A stretch of DNA of 64,000 nt from Oscillospiraceae bacterium (GTDB lineage: Bacteria; Bacillota; Clostridia; Oscillospirales; Ruminococcaceae). The notes under the pieces are model-generated. The model did not search any database, was not told the DNA's origin, and saw only the letters and a list, made by a program, of their open reading frames with translations. Both the position numbers and the translations under genes were made by a program. The stretch lies in contig JAFQIY010000035.1 of the NCBI GenBank assembly GCA_017415165.1, forward strand, positions 79,152 to 143,151, read 5' to 3'. This document shows positions 52,591 to 60,702 of the stretch, in pieces. The first letter of the stretch is position 1. Each line of letters begins with the position of its first letter.

Positions 52591-52622
52591 AATTACGCAT
52601 TGCGCATTGCGAATTACGAATT
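52591..52622 (-). repeat. 32-bp heptad repeat, copy i
   Basis: Words AATTACG, CATTGCG, CATTGCG, AATTACG, then AATT. It ends 3 nt before the stop codon of the condensation-domain gene. Confidence 0.9.
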
Positions 52623-52625
52623 AAA

Positions 52626-54044
52626 TCAAATCATTTCGAGAATTTCACCCACAGTTCTGTCCTTGTCCTCAATACCTCTGAACAGTACACGGCAAAGGTA
52701 GTAATAGAGGTATTCCATTTCGTATTCGGTAACAGCGTCCTTTCTGTACTCGAAGCTGAAATTCAGACCGTTGTCCTCGGCACGGTGCATAACCGTCAGA
52801 TAAAGCGGCTGACCTGCAACGCCGTTTGTGTACCACATTGTCTTGTAGTTGATGTCAGGCATATCATACTTGCCGCGCTGAATTGTCATCGGCTGATATG
52901 TAAGGCTGAGGCTTTCGTAGCTTGAACCGGGAGTAAGTCCCCAGTGCTTGCTGCGGCGCATTGTAAGGTCGATAGGGTCAAAGTTTGCGTGACGGAACAG
53001 CTTGTTCTGTTCGCCCTGAATGATGTGGAGCGCCTCATAGAAAGTAGTTTCTGGCTCAATAATTGTACGGAGAGGGAAGAAGTGAATTCTTGTGCCGCCG
53101 CAGCGCTTTTCGAGAAGTGTGCCGCGTCGTGCAATACAGCTCTTTACGGAAACGTCCTTCTCGTCGTTGTTGAACTTGGAAAGAACAGTTCTCAGACCCA
53201 TAAGAAGAAGTGTAGCCATAGGCACCTGATTGTCAAGACAGAACTGCATAAGTCTGTCGGAAGGCTCCTTTTCAAGCTGGAACACGGAAATTGCAGCTTC
53301 GGGATTGCGTGAGATAACCATTGCACTTCTCTGGTTTGGGTTGTTGTTTTCACGGCGCTGAGTGATGAGTCTGCCCATACCGTTGAAATCGGTGTACATA
53401 GGCTCGTCAGCTTCAATCTGACTCATCCAGTATTCCTCGTCACGCTTCTGAGCAGGTGAGCCAGCCTCGTACTCCAAATCCTTTTCAAGTGCCTTTATGT
53501 AGGACATCATAGGCTTCGGCATTTCTGTATCGTAGCAGAGGTGACAGTAGATTTCAAGTATATCCTTGTCGAAAGCAATAAGGGAGCTTGAGTCCATAGT
53601 CATATGGTCAACCTTTAAATATGTACCGTTATAACCGTTAGGAAGCTTAATCATTGCGATATAGTTCATCGGAGAGTTGTAACGCTCAAAGGGGACTTTA
53701 GTCCAGTTTTCCATTTCCTTGTGAGCGTCCTCCTCTTTCCATCCGGAGAAGTCAAAGAACGGGATTTCTCTGTCATCCTTAGGAACAAGGTACTGATAAA
53801 CCTTGCCGTCCTCGTCCTCAGCAAAACGCAGACGCATACTGTCAAAACGCTCATAAGCCATCTTGATAGCCTTGCGGAGAATGTCAAAGTTGATGTCAGT
53901 CTGAATGTAGAAGCCCGTACCGATGTTGATTACCTGATGCGGTGCAAATTTAATAGTATAGTTGTGAATACGCTGTGCAGCGTTGAGCGGATACCCCTGA
54001 ACAACTGCGCCGTTGATGTTGAGTTCTTTCATAAACTGGCTCAT
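52626..54044 (-). CDS. stand-alone condensation-domain protein
   Basis: Protein of 472 residues with the two-lobed fold of NRPS condensation domains and related acyltransferases. The active-site motif is DHMTMDS (H147, D151), against the usual HHxxxDG: the catalytic second histidine and the aspartate are kept, the first histidine is Asp and the glycine Ser. It would join a carrier-bound acyl group to an amine or alcohol. No adenylation or thiolation domain is fused; these are the neighbouring genes. Confidence 0.85.
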   Translation of the reverse strand: MSQFMKELNINGAVVQGYPLNAAQRIHNYTIKFAPHQVINIGTGFYIQTDINFDILRKAIKMAYERFDSMRLRFAEDEDGKVYQYLVPKDDREIPFFDFSGWKEEDAHKEMENWTKVPFERYNSPMNYIAMIKLPNGYNGTYLKVDHMTMDSSSLIAFDKDILEIYCHLCYDTEMPKPMMSYIKALEKDLEYEAGSPAQKRDEEYWMSQIEADEPMYTDFNGMGRLITQRRENNNPNQRSAMVISRNPEAAISVFQLEKEPSDRLMQFCLDNQVPMATLLLMGLRTVLSKFNNDEKDVSVKSCIARRGTLLEKRCGGTRIHFFPLRTIIEPETTFYEALHIIQGEQNKLFRHANFDPIDLTMRRSKHWGLTPGSSYESLSLTYQPMTIQRGKYDMPDINYKTMWYTNGVAGQPLYLTVMHRAEDNGLNFSFEYRKDAVTEYEMEYLYYYLCRVLFRGIEDKDRTVGEILEMI

Positions 54045-54055
54045 AATGTAACCCC

Positions 54056-55015
54056 TTATTTAAAGTATTTATCAAGGAATTCGCTTACCTTGCTTTCGTA
54101 AAGCTCTGAATTTTCGTAGTAGCTTGCGCCGTGTCCCGCATTTTCAACAAAGAGGATATCCTTGTCGGAGGAGCAGATTTCATAATTCTTTTCGCTCATC
54201 CATACAGGCACGAAATTGTCGTCCTTGCCGTGGATAAAGAGCACGGGGCACTTTGCCTTTTTAAGTGTGTCAAGAGTGGAGCAGTCCTTGAAGCCGTAGC
54301 CTGCCTTCTTGCGGCAGATTACATCATTGATGTTCATAATCGGGAATTCGGACATCTTGTAATCCTTTTTCAGCACGTGCGCAAACACGTCATAAGGTGA
54401 AGTAAATCCGCAGTCCGCAACAACAAGCTCAACATTGTCGGGACACTCGTCCATACCGATTGTCATAAGTGCCGTGGAAGCACCCATTGAAACGCCGTAA
54501 AGCATAAATCTTGCCTTGCCCTCAAGCTGCTTGTTCATATACTCAATCCAGCTGAGACAGTCATATCTGTCAAGTACGCCGAAGCCGATGTACTGACCCT
54601 CGCTGTCACCGTGAGCACGGTTGTCAACAAGCAGGCAGTTTATACCCTGCTTGTGCAGGAAAGAAGCGAAGCTTGCGTTGGACATTCTGCTGCTTGTGTA
54701 GCCGTGGAAGCAGATTGCAACTCTGTCCGTAGGCTCATTTGCCGCAAAATAATCACCGTGGAGAGTGAGTCCGTCGCGGGATTTTATAGTTATATGCTGA
54801 CAGCTCTGAGCGAGAAGGTACTCTTTCTTAGGTCCAATTGTTTTCTTGTATTCTTCCCACTTCTGCGCATCAGCCATTTCGTCCATATTGACCTTTACGC
54901 CGTCCTGACGGGGAATAACCTTGTTGAAAAGCTTGAATGCGCCCGCAGTTGAGCCTGCCGCAGCAAGAGCAACAACACCCGCAGCAATTCCTGTGCCTAA
55001 AAGCAATCCATTCAT
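54056..55015 (-). CDS. membrane-anchored alpha/beta hydrolase
   Basis: Protein of 319 residues. An N-terminal hydrophobic segment (about 3-28, GLLLGTGIAAGVVALAAAG) anchors or exports it. The hydrolase domain has CFHGYTSSRM, nucleophile elbow GVSMGAS, and catalytic DDNFVP and NAGHGASYY. It is the first gene of the four-gene operon with the condensation protein, 11 nt before it. It could release, trim or cyclise the product, or hydrolyse it outside the cell. Confidence 0.85.
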   Translation of the reverse strand: MNGLLLGTGIAAGVVALAAAGSTAGAFKLFNKVIPRQDGVKVNMDEMADAQKWEEYKKTIGPKKEYLLAQSCQHITIKSRDGLTLHGDYFAANEPTDRVAICFHGYTSSRMSNASFASFLHKQGINCLLVDNRAHGDSEGQYIGFGVLDRYDCLSWIEYMNKQLEGKARFMLYGVSMGASTALMTIGMDECPDNVELVVADCGFTSPYDVFAHVLKKDYKMSEFPIMNINDVICRKKAGYGFKDCSTLDTLKKAKCPVLFIHGKDDNFVPVWMSEKNYEICSSDKDILFVENAGHGASYYENSELYESKVSEFLDKYFK

Positions 55016-55077
55016 AATAACGCCTCTTTCTTATCAAATCCGACACTTTTGAATAATCGTCGGTTTACTTTACTGAA

Positions 55078-55106
55078 AGTTTAACACATTTTTCCTCCGC
55101 GGTCAA
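55078..55106 (-). promoter_or_regulatory. promoter of the hydrolase-condensation-carrier-ligase operon
   Basis: TTGACC (55106-55101), 17-nt spacer, TAAACT (55083-55078) on the minus strand, about 63 bp before the hydrolase start codon. Confidence 0.6.
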
Positions 55107-55301
55107 GCAATTTCCGCAAATAAAGTACGCTTTAGATAAAGTATGCAAAACAGGCTTCAAAAGCCGTGGAATTCTGCATATTTTTCCCTTTGGGGCAATA
55201 TATTTTATGGTGTAGCTGTGTACCACGCCTGTTTAGTTGTGTAAAGTGCACATAAATTTCAACATTATATAATGTAATTTATTGAAATTGTTGTTTTGTT
55301 G

Positions 55302-55330
55302 TTGCAATCTGTAAACAAAGATGCTATAAT
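55302..55330 (+). promoter_or_regulatory. sigma-A promoter of the EF-G2-like gene
   Basis: TTGCAA (55302-55307), 17-nt spacer, TATAAT (55325-55330). The leader of about 95 nt contains no obvious terminator. Confidence 0.8.
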
Positions 55331-55429
55331 GTTAATTGTTGCAAAACATTTTTTTGTGGATTTGTTACAAATTATTTATGAGATATATTGCGGAACAGCT
55401 TCCGCACTCAAGGAAAGGATGAAATCACT

Positions 55430-57517
55430 ATGAAACACTACGGAGCTGAAACAATCAAGAATATTGCAATTACAGGTCACTCAGGCTCAGGCAAGACATC
55501 TCTCGCTGAAGCGCTCCTGTTCAGAGCAGGCGCTGCCGATAGACTCGGAAAGACCGCAGACGGCAATACCATCTGTGACTACGACCCTGAGGAAATCAAG
55601 CGTAAGGCTTCCCTGAGCACTGCTCTTGCATCCTTTGAATATAATGATATCAAAATCAACCTCCTCGACACACCTGGTCTGTTTGACTTTGCCGCAGGTA
55701 TGCACGAAGGTGCTGCAGCTGCCGCAACCGTTATGATTACAGTTTCCGCTAAGTCAGGCGTTAAGGTTGGTACAGAAAAGGCTTACGACCTCGCTTGCGA
55801 GCTTGGCAAGCCGAAGATGTTTGTTGTTACAAAAATCGACGATGAGGACGCTAACTTCTACAACGTACTCACCGACCTCAAGACAAAGTTCGGTCCTACA
55901 GTCTGCCCTGTTGTAGTCCCTGTTATTCAGGACAGAAAGGTTGTATCCTTCGTTAACCTTATCGAAATGAAGGCTTACAAATACGACGACAAGGGCAACG
56001 CTGTTGAAACAGATATGCCTACAGCTGAAATCTCCGAGAAGATGGAATACCGTATGGACGGTCTTGTTGCAGCGTTTACAGAAGCTGTTGCTGAAACAGA
56101 TGACGAGCTTATGGAAAAATTCTTCGAGGGCGAGCCTTTCACACAGAAAGAGCTTGTTCACGGTATCCATAAGGGTATGAACGAGGGCGTTATCACTCCT
56201 GTTGTATGCTGTTCCTCCACTACTACAGCAGGTGTTGATATGCTCCTTAAAGAAATCGAACTCCTTCTCCCTGCACCTGTTGACAACAAGCCTGTTATTG
56301 CTGCAGACGCAGCAGGTGAGCTTGTTGAAATCCCTTACGAGGACAACGCTCCTCTCTCCGCATTCGTGTTCAAGACTGTTGCTGACCCGTTCGTTGGCAA
56401 GATGTCCTACATAAAGATTGTAAGCGGTACTCTCAAGGCTAACACAGAGTACATCAACACAACAGCTGACGCTCCTGAAAAAATCGGTAAGCTCTATACC
56501 CTCCTCGGCAAGAAGCAGACCGAAGTTACAGAAGCACACGCAGGCGATATCGTTGTTGCTGTAAAGATTAACGCAGGTACTTCCGATACACTCTGCGAGG
56601 CTGCAAGAAAGGTTACATTCCCTGAAATCGAGTTCCCGAAGCCTTGCTTCAGAATGGCTGTTACAGCCAAGGCTCAGGGCGACGAAAGCAAAATCAGCGC
56701 AGGTATCCAGCGTCTTACCGAAGAAGACAAGACTCTCAGCTATGGTCTTGATGAGTTTACCAAGGAACAGGTTATCGCAGGTCTCGGCGAACAGCACATT
56801 GAAGTTGCTGCTGCTAAGCTGAAGGCTAAGTTCGGCGCTGACGTAAATCTCAAGGAACCTAAGATTGCATACCGTGAAACTATCCGCAAGAAGGTAAAGG
56901 TTGAAGGTAAGCACAAGAAGCAGAGCGGCGGTCACGGTCAGTACGGTCACGTATGGATTGAATTCGAGCCTTGTCTCTCCGATGAACTCGTATTCGAAGA
57001 AAAGGTATTCGGCGGCGCTGTTCCTAAGAACTTCTTCCCTGCTGTTGAAAAGGGACTTCAGGACTCTATGAAGAAGGGCGTTCTCGCCGGCTGTCCCGTA
57101 ACAGGTCTCAAGGCTATCCTCGTGGACGGCTCCTACCACCCTGTTGACAGCTCCGAAATGGCGTTCAAGACAGCTGCTTCAATCGCCTTCAAGGAAGGTC
57201 TGAAACAGGCTGAACCTACAATTCTCGAACCAATCGGAAAGCTTCTCGTTACTGCTCCCGACGATAACACAGGCGATATTATGGGCGACCTCAACAAGCG
57301 CCGCGGACGTGTTATCGGTATGAACCCTGCCGCTAAGAAGGGCACAACTACTATTGAAGCAGAAGTGCCTATGAGAGAAATGCAGAGCTTTACTACTCAG
57401 CTCCGCCAGATTACAAGAGGCAGAGGAAGCTTCTCCCTCGAACATCTCCGCTATGAACAGCTCCCGGGCAACCTCGTAAGTGAAGTTATCCTGAGCGTTG
57501 ACAATAACAACGAATAA
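55430..57517 (+). CDS. elongation factor G-like GTPase (EF-G2 type)
   Basis: Translation-factor GTPase of 695 residues with the five EF-G domains. The P-loop is GHSGSGKT (16-23) instead of the AHIDAGKTT form of canonical EF-G, which identifies the EF-G2 subfamily; DTPGLFDF and TKIDD follow. The domain IV region is present (HKKQSGGHGQYGHVWIEFEP). Canonical EF-G is normally in the str operon, so this is an extra copy whose role (ribosome rescue, recycling or stress) is not established. The start ATG at 55430 follows AAGGAAAGGA. Confidence 0.92.
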   Translation: MKHYGAETIKNIAITGHSGSGKTSLAEALLFRAGAADRLGKTADGNTICDYDPEEIKRKASLSTALASFEYNDIKINLLDTPGLFDFAAGMHEGAAAAATVMITVSAKSGVKVGTEKAYDLACELGKPKMFVVTKIDDEDANFYNVLTDLKTKFGPTVCPVVVPVIQDRKVVSFVNLIEMKAYKYDDKGNAVETDMPTAEISEKMEYRMDGLVAAFTEAVAETDDELMEKFFEGEPFTQKELVHGIHKGMNEGVITPVVCCSSTTTAGVDMLLKEIELLLPAPVDNKPVIAADAAGELVEIPYEDNAPLSAFVFKTVADPFVGKMSYIKIVSGTLKANTEYINTTADAPEKIGKLYTLLGKKQTEVTEAHAGDIVVAVKINAGTSDTLCEAARKVTFPEIEFPKPCFRMAVTAKAQGDESKISAGIQRLTEEDKTLSYGLDEFTKEQVIAGLGEQHIEVAAAKLKAKFGADVNLKEPKIAYRETIRKKVKVEGKHKKQSGGHGQYGHVWIEFEPCLSDELVFEEKVFGGAVPKNFFPAVEKGLQDSMKKGVLAGCPVTGLKAILVDGSYHPVDSSEMAFKTAASIAFKEGLKQAEPTILEPIGKLLVTAPDDNTGDIMGDLNKRRGRVIGMNPAAKKGTTTIEAEVPMREMQSFTTQLRQITRGRGSFSLEHLRYEQLPGNLVSEVILSVDNNNE

Positions 57518-57525
57518 TTGCAATA

Positions 57526-57572
57526 AAATTTGTCAATATGTTTCACAGCAAACATATTGACAAATTTTTCGT
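57526..57572 (+). terminator. intrinsic terminator after the EF-G2-like gene
   Basis: An 18-bp perfect stem (57526-57543 with 57550-57567), 6-nt loop, followed by TTTTCGTTTT. Confidence 0.9.
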
Positions 57573-57585
57573 TTTATAATACAAT
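57557..57585 (+). promoter_or_regulatory. promoter of the secreted protein at 57643, inside the preceding terminator
   Basis: TTGACA (57557-57562) is part of the right arm of the terminator stem; a 17-nt spacer leads to TACAAT (57580-57585). Confidence 0.7.
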
Positions 57586-57642
57586 TATTGTATGACTTGA
57601 AATATAGCCTTTTGTTGATACTATCGAAAGGATCTGATAATA

Positions 57643-58374
57643 ATGAAAATTAAGAAGATTATTTCCGCTGTGCTTGCTTCCATTGCTGCGGCAGGCTTGT
57701 GCGCGGCAAACGCTTTCGCTGTAGAGGACGGTCAGGCTACCTACTGCTTCGATACAACTGCAAAAATCAGCGACTTTGCTTATTACGGCTCTGTTGAAAA
57801 TACAAATATGGAGCTTACACATACTACTTTCACATCCAAAAACGGCAGCGGATGTCTGATTATCTCCGAAAATTCCAAGGGCGACGACAAGAACCTCTAC
57901 GGCGGTTACTACGTTGAAGCTTCAAAATTCGGTCTTGAAAAATTCGACGGCTGTACAGTGGAAATGAGCGTTAAGCTCTGCCCTGGTGCAACTATGTATT
58001 ATGACTCGTTCGCACTTTACAGCGACGGCTCAATCTGGCTTTCACAGCCTGTTACAGCTCTCAGCGACAGTGAATGGAGCACGTTCACAATGCCTGTTGC
58101 TACAGGCTCAGACAGCACAAGAGTAGGCTTTACAATTCCTACATATCAGGAATATAAGGGCGATATCGTTTATATTGACGATTTCACAATTACTGACGCA
58201 AACGGAAATGTAATTGCCAATCAGGGTGACTATGAAGCTAAAGCAGTTGCTGTTGAGGACGCTCCGTCAAAGGGGCAGAACATCGGTCTGACAATTCTGC
58301 TGGTTATACTTATCTTCGCAATTGTAGGCGGCATAGGACTTATCGTTTCATCGGCACTCAGACGTTTCTCTTAA
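57643..58374 (+). CDS. cell-surface protein with signal peptide, beta-sandwich domain and C-terminal membrane helix
   Basis: Protein of 243 residues. A signal peptide (1-26, ending ANAFAVE) precedes a domain with the alternating pattern of carbohydrate-binding-module-like jelly rolls (CTVEMSVKLCPGATMYYDSF, then GDIVYIDDFTITDANGN). A membrane helix at about 210-235 is followed by RRFS. It is probably displayed on the cell surface. Ligand unknown. Confidence 0.75.
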   Translation: MKIKKIISAVLASIAAAGLCAANAFAVEDGQATYCFDTTAKISDFAYYGSVENTNMELTHTTFTSKNGSGCLIISENSKGDDKNLYGGYYVEASKFGLEKFDGCTVEMSVKLCPGATMYYDSFALYSDGSIWLSQPVTALSDSEWSTFTMPVATGSDSTRVGFTIPTYQEYKGDIVYIDDFTITDANGNVIANQGDYEAKAVAVEDAPSKGQNIGLTILLVILIFAIVGGIGLIVSSALRRFS

Positions 58375-58380
58375 AATCAG

Positions 58381-58410
58381 AATTCCCCCGAAAACCTCGG
58401 GGGAATTTTT
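58381..58410 (+). terminator. intrinsic terminator after 57643-58374
   Basis: Arms AATTCCCCCGA and TCGGGGGAATT flank an AAAACC-type loop, followed by TTTTT. Confidence 0.9.
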
Positions 58411-58517
58411 ATGATTATTCAAATTGTAACCGATGTGAAATCAAATTGTTCTTGATTTTATTGCAATAACTTGGTATCATATATACATATTACATCACGG
58501 CTCTGAGGAGTGTTAAA

Positions 58518-59435
58518 ATGGAAAAAGTTAAAAAAGTTCTCACCAACAAGTGGTTCATACTTGTTGTAAGTGTTCTGTGTGCGGCATATACCCTCGTTCT
58601 CGGATATTTCGCATACGCTGTGTTCTTCTATGATATTGTCTATACCGACAAAATGACCTTTGCTATCGCGTACTCCGCTTTCTCAATTATTTCGGCACTT
58701 TTCTTCTTCTACACACGAAAATCCTTTATCACCTGCATAATCGGTATGGTGAATATGGTAGCGTTTTTTCCTACGCTTCTGCTTGACTGGGGTAACTGGC
58801 CTCTGCTTATTCCTGCGGCAATGGTTACGGTTTTCGGCTTCTTCTGCTGCAAGATGAACGATACTATTAAAACAGTGTTCGGTACGATTTTCCTGCTGCT
58901 GTATATTCTGGGAGGAATTGCGTTCTTCCTGATTATGAATGTATTCAGGGTAACAACCGTTGATACACTGCTTACCCCCAACGGCGGTCTCGTTTCTCCG
59001 TCAGGTTATTTCAGATGCTATGTGCTTGACGTGCAGAACAAGTCCTCGGGTAAGGTTGCGATTTACGTTGAGCCAAATCAGCTTGACAAGAATATAAAGG
59101 ACGTAATCGAGCTGAGAACAACAATTAAGCGGCTTATCAAGCAGGCAATCAAGGAAAACAAGGACGACGCACTGCATTACGATGTGCACTGGGACGGCGA
59201 CCTGCTGATGATTAACGGCGAAGAATATTTTGACGAGAAGGACTTCCTTGCGGAAACAGACGCAGGCGTAACCTATGATTTCAGTGAAGGCGTATGGACG
59301 CACACCTACTTTGAATTTGAGTATCCGATTATTGAACTTATCGACCGCTTCAAGCAGGTAATTACCGATAAGCTTTCCGAAGTAAGTGCGGAGTCAGAAG
59401 AAACCTCCGTTACAACAACCGCAGTAACAGAATAA
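58518..59435 (+). CDS. multi-pass membrane protein of unknown function
   Basis: Protein of 305 residues. Five membrane helices fill the first 150 residues; the rest (150-305) is a soluble domain with DVQNKSSGKVAIYVEPNQ and an acidic, Thr/Ser-rich tail. It resembles no family I can name. ATG 58518 has GAGGAG seven bases upstream. It has its own terminator at 59443-59464. Confidence 0.75.
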   Translation: MEKVKKVLTNKWFILVVSVLCAAYTLVLGYFAYAVFFYDIVYTDKMTFAIAYSAFSIISALFFFYTRKSFITCIIGMVNMVAFFPTLLLDWGNWPLLIPAAMVTVFGFFCCKMNDTIKTVFGTIFLLLYILGGIAFFLIMNVFRVTTVDTLLTPNGGLVSPSGYFRCYVLDVQNKSSGKVAIYVEPNQLDKNIKDVIELRTTIKRLIKQAIKENKDDALHYDVHWDGDLLMINGEEYFDEKDFLAETDAGVTYDFSEGVWTHTYFEFEYPIIELIDRFKQVITDKLSEVSAESEETSVTTTAVTE

Positions 59436-59442
59436 TGTATTT

Positions 59443-59469
59443 CACCCCGATTTTTGTCGGGGTGATTTT
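59443..59469 (+). terminator. intrinsic terminator after 58518-59435
   Basis: Arms CACCCCGA (59443-59450) and TCGGGGTG (59457-59464), then ATTTTCG. Confidence 0.8.
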
Positions 59470-59504
59470 CGTATAAACTCTAAATTATAATTTTCCTCAC
59501 CCCA

Positions 59505-59536
59505 TAAAAAATCCCCGTGAAGCGGACTTCACGGGG
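59505..59536 (-). terminator. intrinsic terminator after 59543-60616
   Basis: Arms CCCCGTGAAG (59513-59522) and CTTCACGGGG (59527-59536); on the minus strand followed by ATTTTTTATG. It faces the plus-strand terminator at 59443. Confidence 0.85.
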
Positions 59537-59542
59537 TATGTT

Positions 59543-60616
59543 TTATCTTCTTCTTGATTTTGCGCCCTTTTCAGGCTTGTAGTTGTAATAATTCTTTATA
59601 TCCTTGTTTGAAACAAGTCTGAACGCTGTTACTGCACTGAAAGCTATTGCTGCAACAGTGAGGGCGATGCCCATAATATAATTTTTCGACTCCTGATTTT
59701 CTGGCTTCATTGCGTAAAATACAAGGCACGGTCCGATAAGTGCAATGGTATTGAGCACGAAGAAAAGCACTGATGTAATCTTGAAAAAGCTTGTTTTCAC
59801 AAACATTCCCAGTGAAAACAGTGCCGCTGCTATTGCGAGAGGATAAAGTGACGGAATTATTCCTCTTGCCTCAGGAACTTTATCATTCAGCACATAGATA
59901 AGCGCTGCTGTAACAAATCCAAGAACAGCTGTAACTACCAGCATAAGCAAGCCCTTTTTCGCCTCTCTTGCGTGCTGTTCAGCCATAAGCGCCTTGTACA
60001 TTTCCGCACTCTTACGCTTGTCGTAGTCCTTGGATTTCGACTCAAGCTGACTTTTCAGCTGGCTTTTAAGCAGGTCCTTTTCGTTGCGGTCCAGCTTATT
60101 TTTCAGCATTATATTTTCCTGCTTTGTCTTGCTTGGACCGTACTCATCTGACATTTCATCAAGCTGCGGACGTTCCTCAACGGACATTGCAAGGTCGTCC
60201 TGCATCATCTGATTTTTCAGCGAGCTGATAATTGAGCTTTTATCGGTACGCATTTCCTCCAGCTTGACGTCCATATCCTCAAGGGCAATGCTCTCAACGG
60301 AGATATCCTCCAGCGCACCCGAATAGCTGTAATTCTCGTCCTCGTCGTAAACGTAATCCAGCTCAGCCTCGTCATACTCAACCTGCGGTTCTTCGAAAAC
60401 ATTCTGCTGCACAGGTTCTTCATATTCGTATTCAGGTTCAGGCTGGATATTTTCAGCAGCTGAAGCGTTCTGCTCAGCTTCCTTCTGCTGTGCAAGCGCA
60501 GACAGACTGCCGCCTGCTTTCTGCAAATCCTGCTCAAATCTCGGAACATACGGCTTTGCGGGAGCGTCACCGCCTATAAGCTCATCATTTATGAAATCGT
60601 TATCGTTGAATGACAT
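59543..60616 (-). CDS. membrane protein with long acidic cytosolic N-terminus
   Basis: Protein of 357 residues. Residues 1 to about 215 are acidic and disordered or coiled (many E, Q, Y, D), and include NKLDRNEKDLLKSQLKSQLE. Four membrane helices (about 220-345) close with a basic tail KPEKGAKSRRR. Its downstream position after a bactofilin gene suggests a role in envelope organisation, but this is inference. No family recognised. Confidence 0.7.
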   Translation of the reverse strand: MSFNDNDFINDELIGGDAPAKPYVPRFEQDLQKAGGSLSALAQQKEAEQNASAAENIQPEPEYEYEEPVQQNVFEEPQVEYDEAELDYVYDEDENYSYSGALEDISVESIALEDMDVKLEEMRTDKSSIISSLKNQMMQDDLAMSVEERPQLDEMSDEYGPSKTKQENIMLKNKLDRNEKDLLKSQLKSQLESKSKDYDKRKSAEMYKALMAEQHAREAKKGLLMLVVTAVLGFVTAALIYVLNDKVPEARGIIPSLYPLAIAAALFSLGMFVKTSFFKITSVLFFVLNTIALIGPCLVFYAMKPENQESKNYIMGIALTVAAIAFSAVTAFRLVSNKDIKNYYNYKPEKGAKSRRR

Positions 60617-60702
60617 TAATCCTCGTTCCTTTCGGTAATATGTAAAGCCGCTGCGCTTTTTGTCGGTGCAGCGGCATAACAGCTTATGCGGTTCTGTCTG
60701 TT

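Larger units (their letters stand above)
55016..55429. other. divergent intergenic region
   Basis: This 414-bp gap holds the promoters of the condensation operon (minus) and of the EF-G2-like gene (plus), the third TAAAGTGCACA motif (55242-55252), and an A/T-rich stretch. I see no RNA gene or riboswitch. Confidence 0.7.

Noticed and set aside
55016-55429. Structured RNA such as 6S, SRP or RNase P RNA in the divergent gap
   Set aside because: I could find promoters and short inverted stretches but none of the conserved cores of these RNAs.
55754-57139. 461-residue minus-strand frame opposite the EF-G2-like gene
   Set aside because: Cys/Leu/Val-rich composition typical of an antisense shadow; the plus-strand GTPase motifs are unmistakable.
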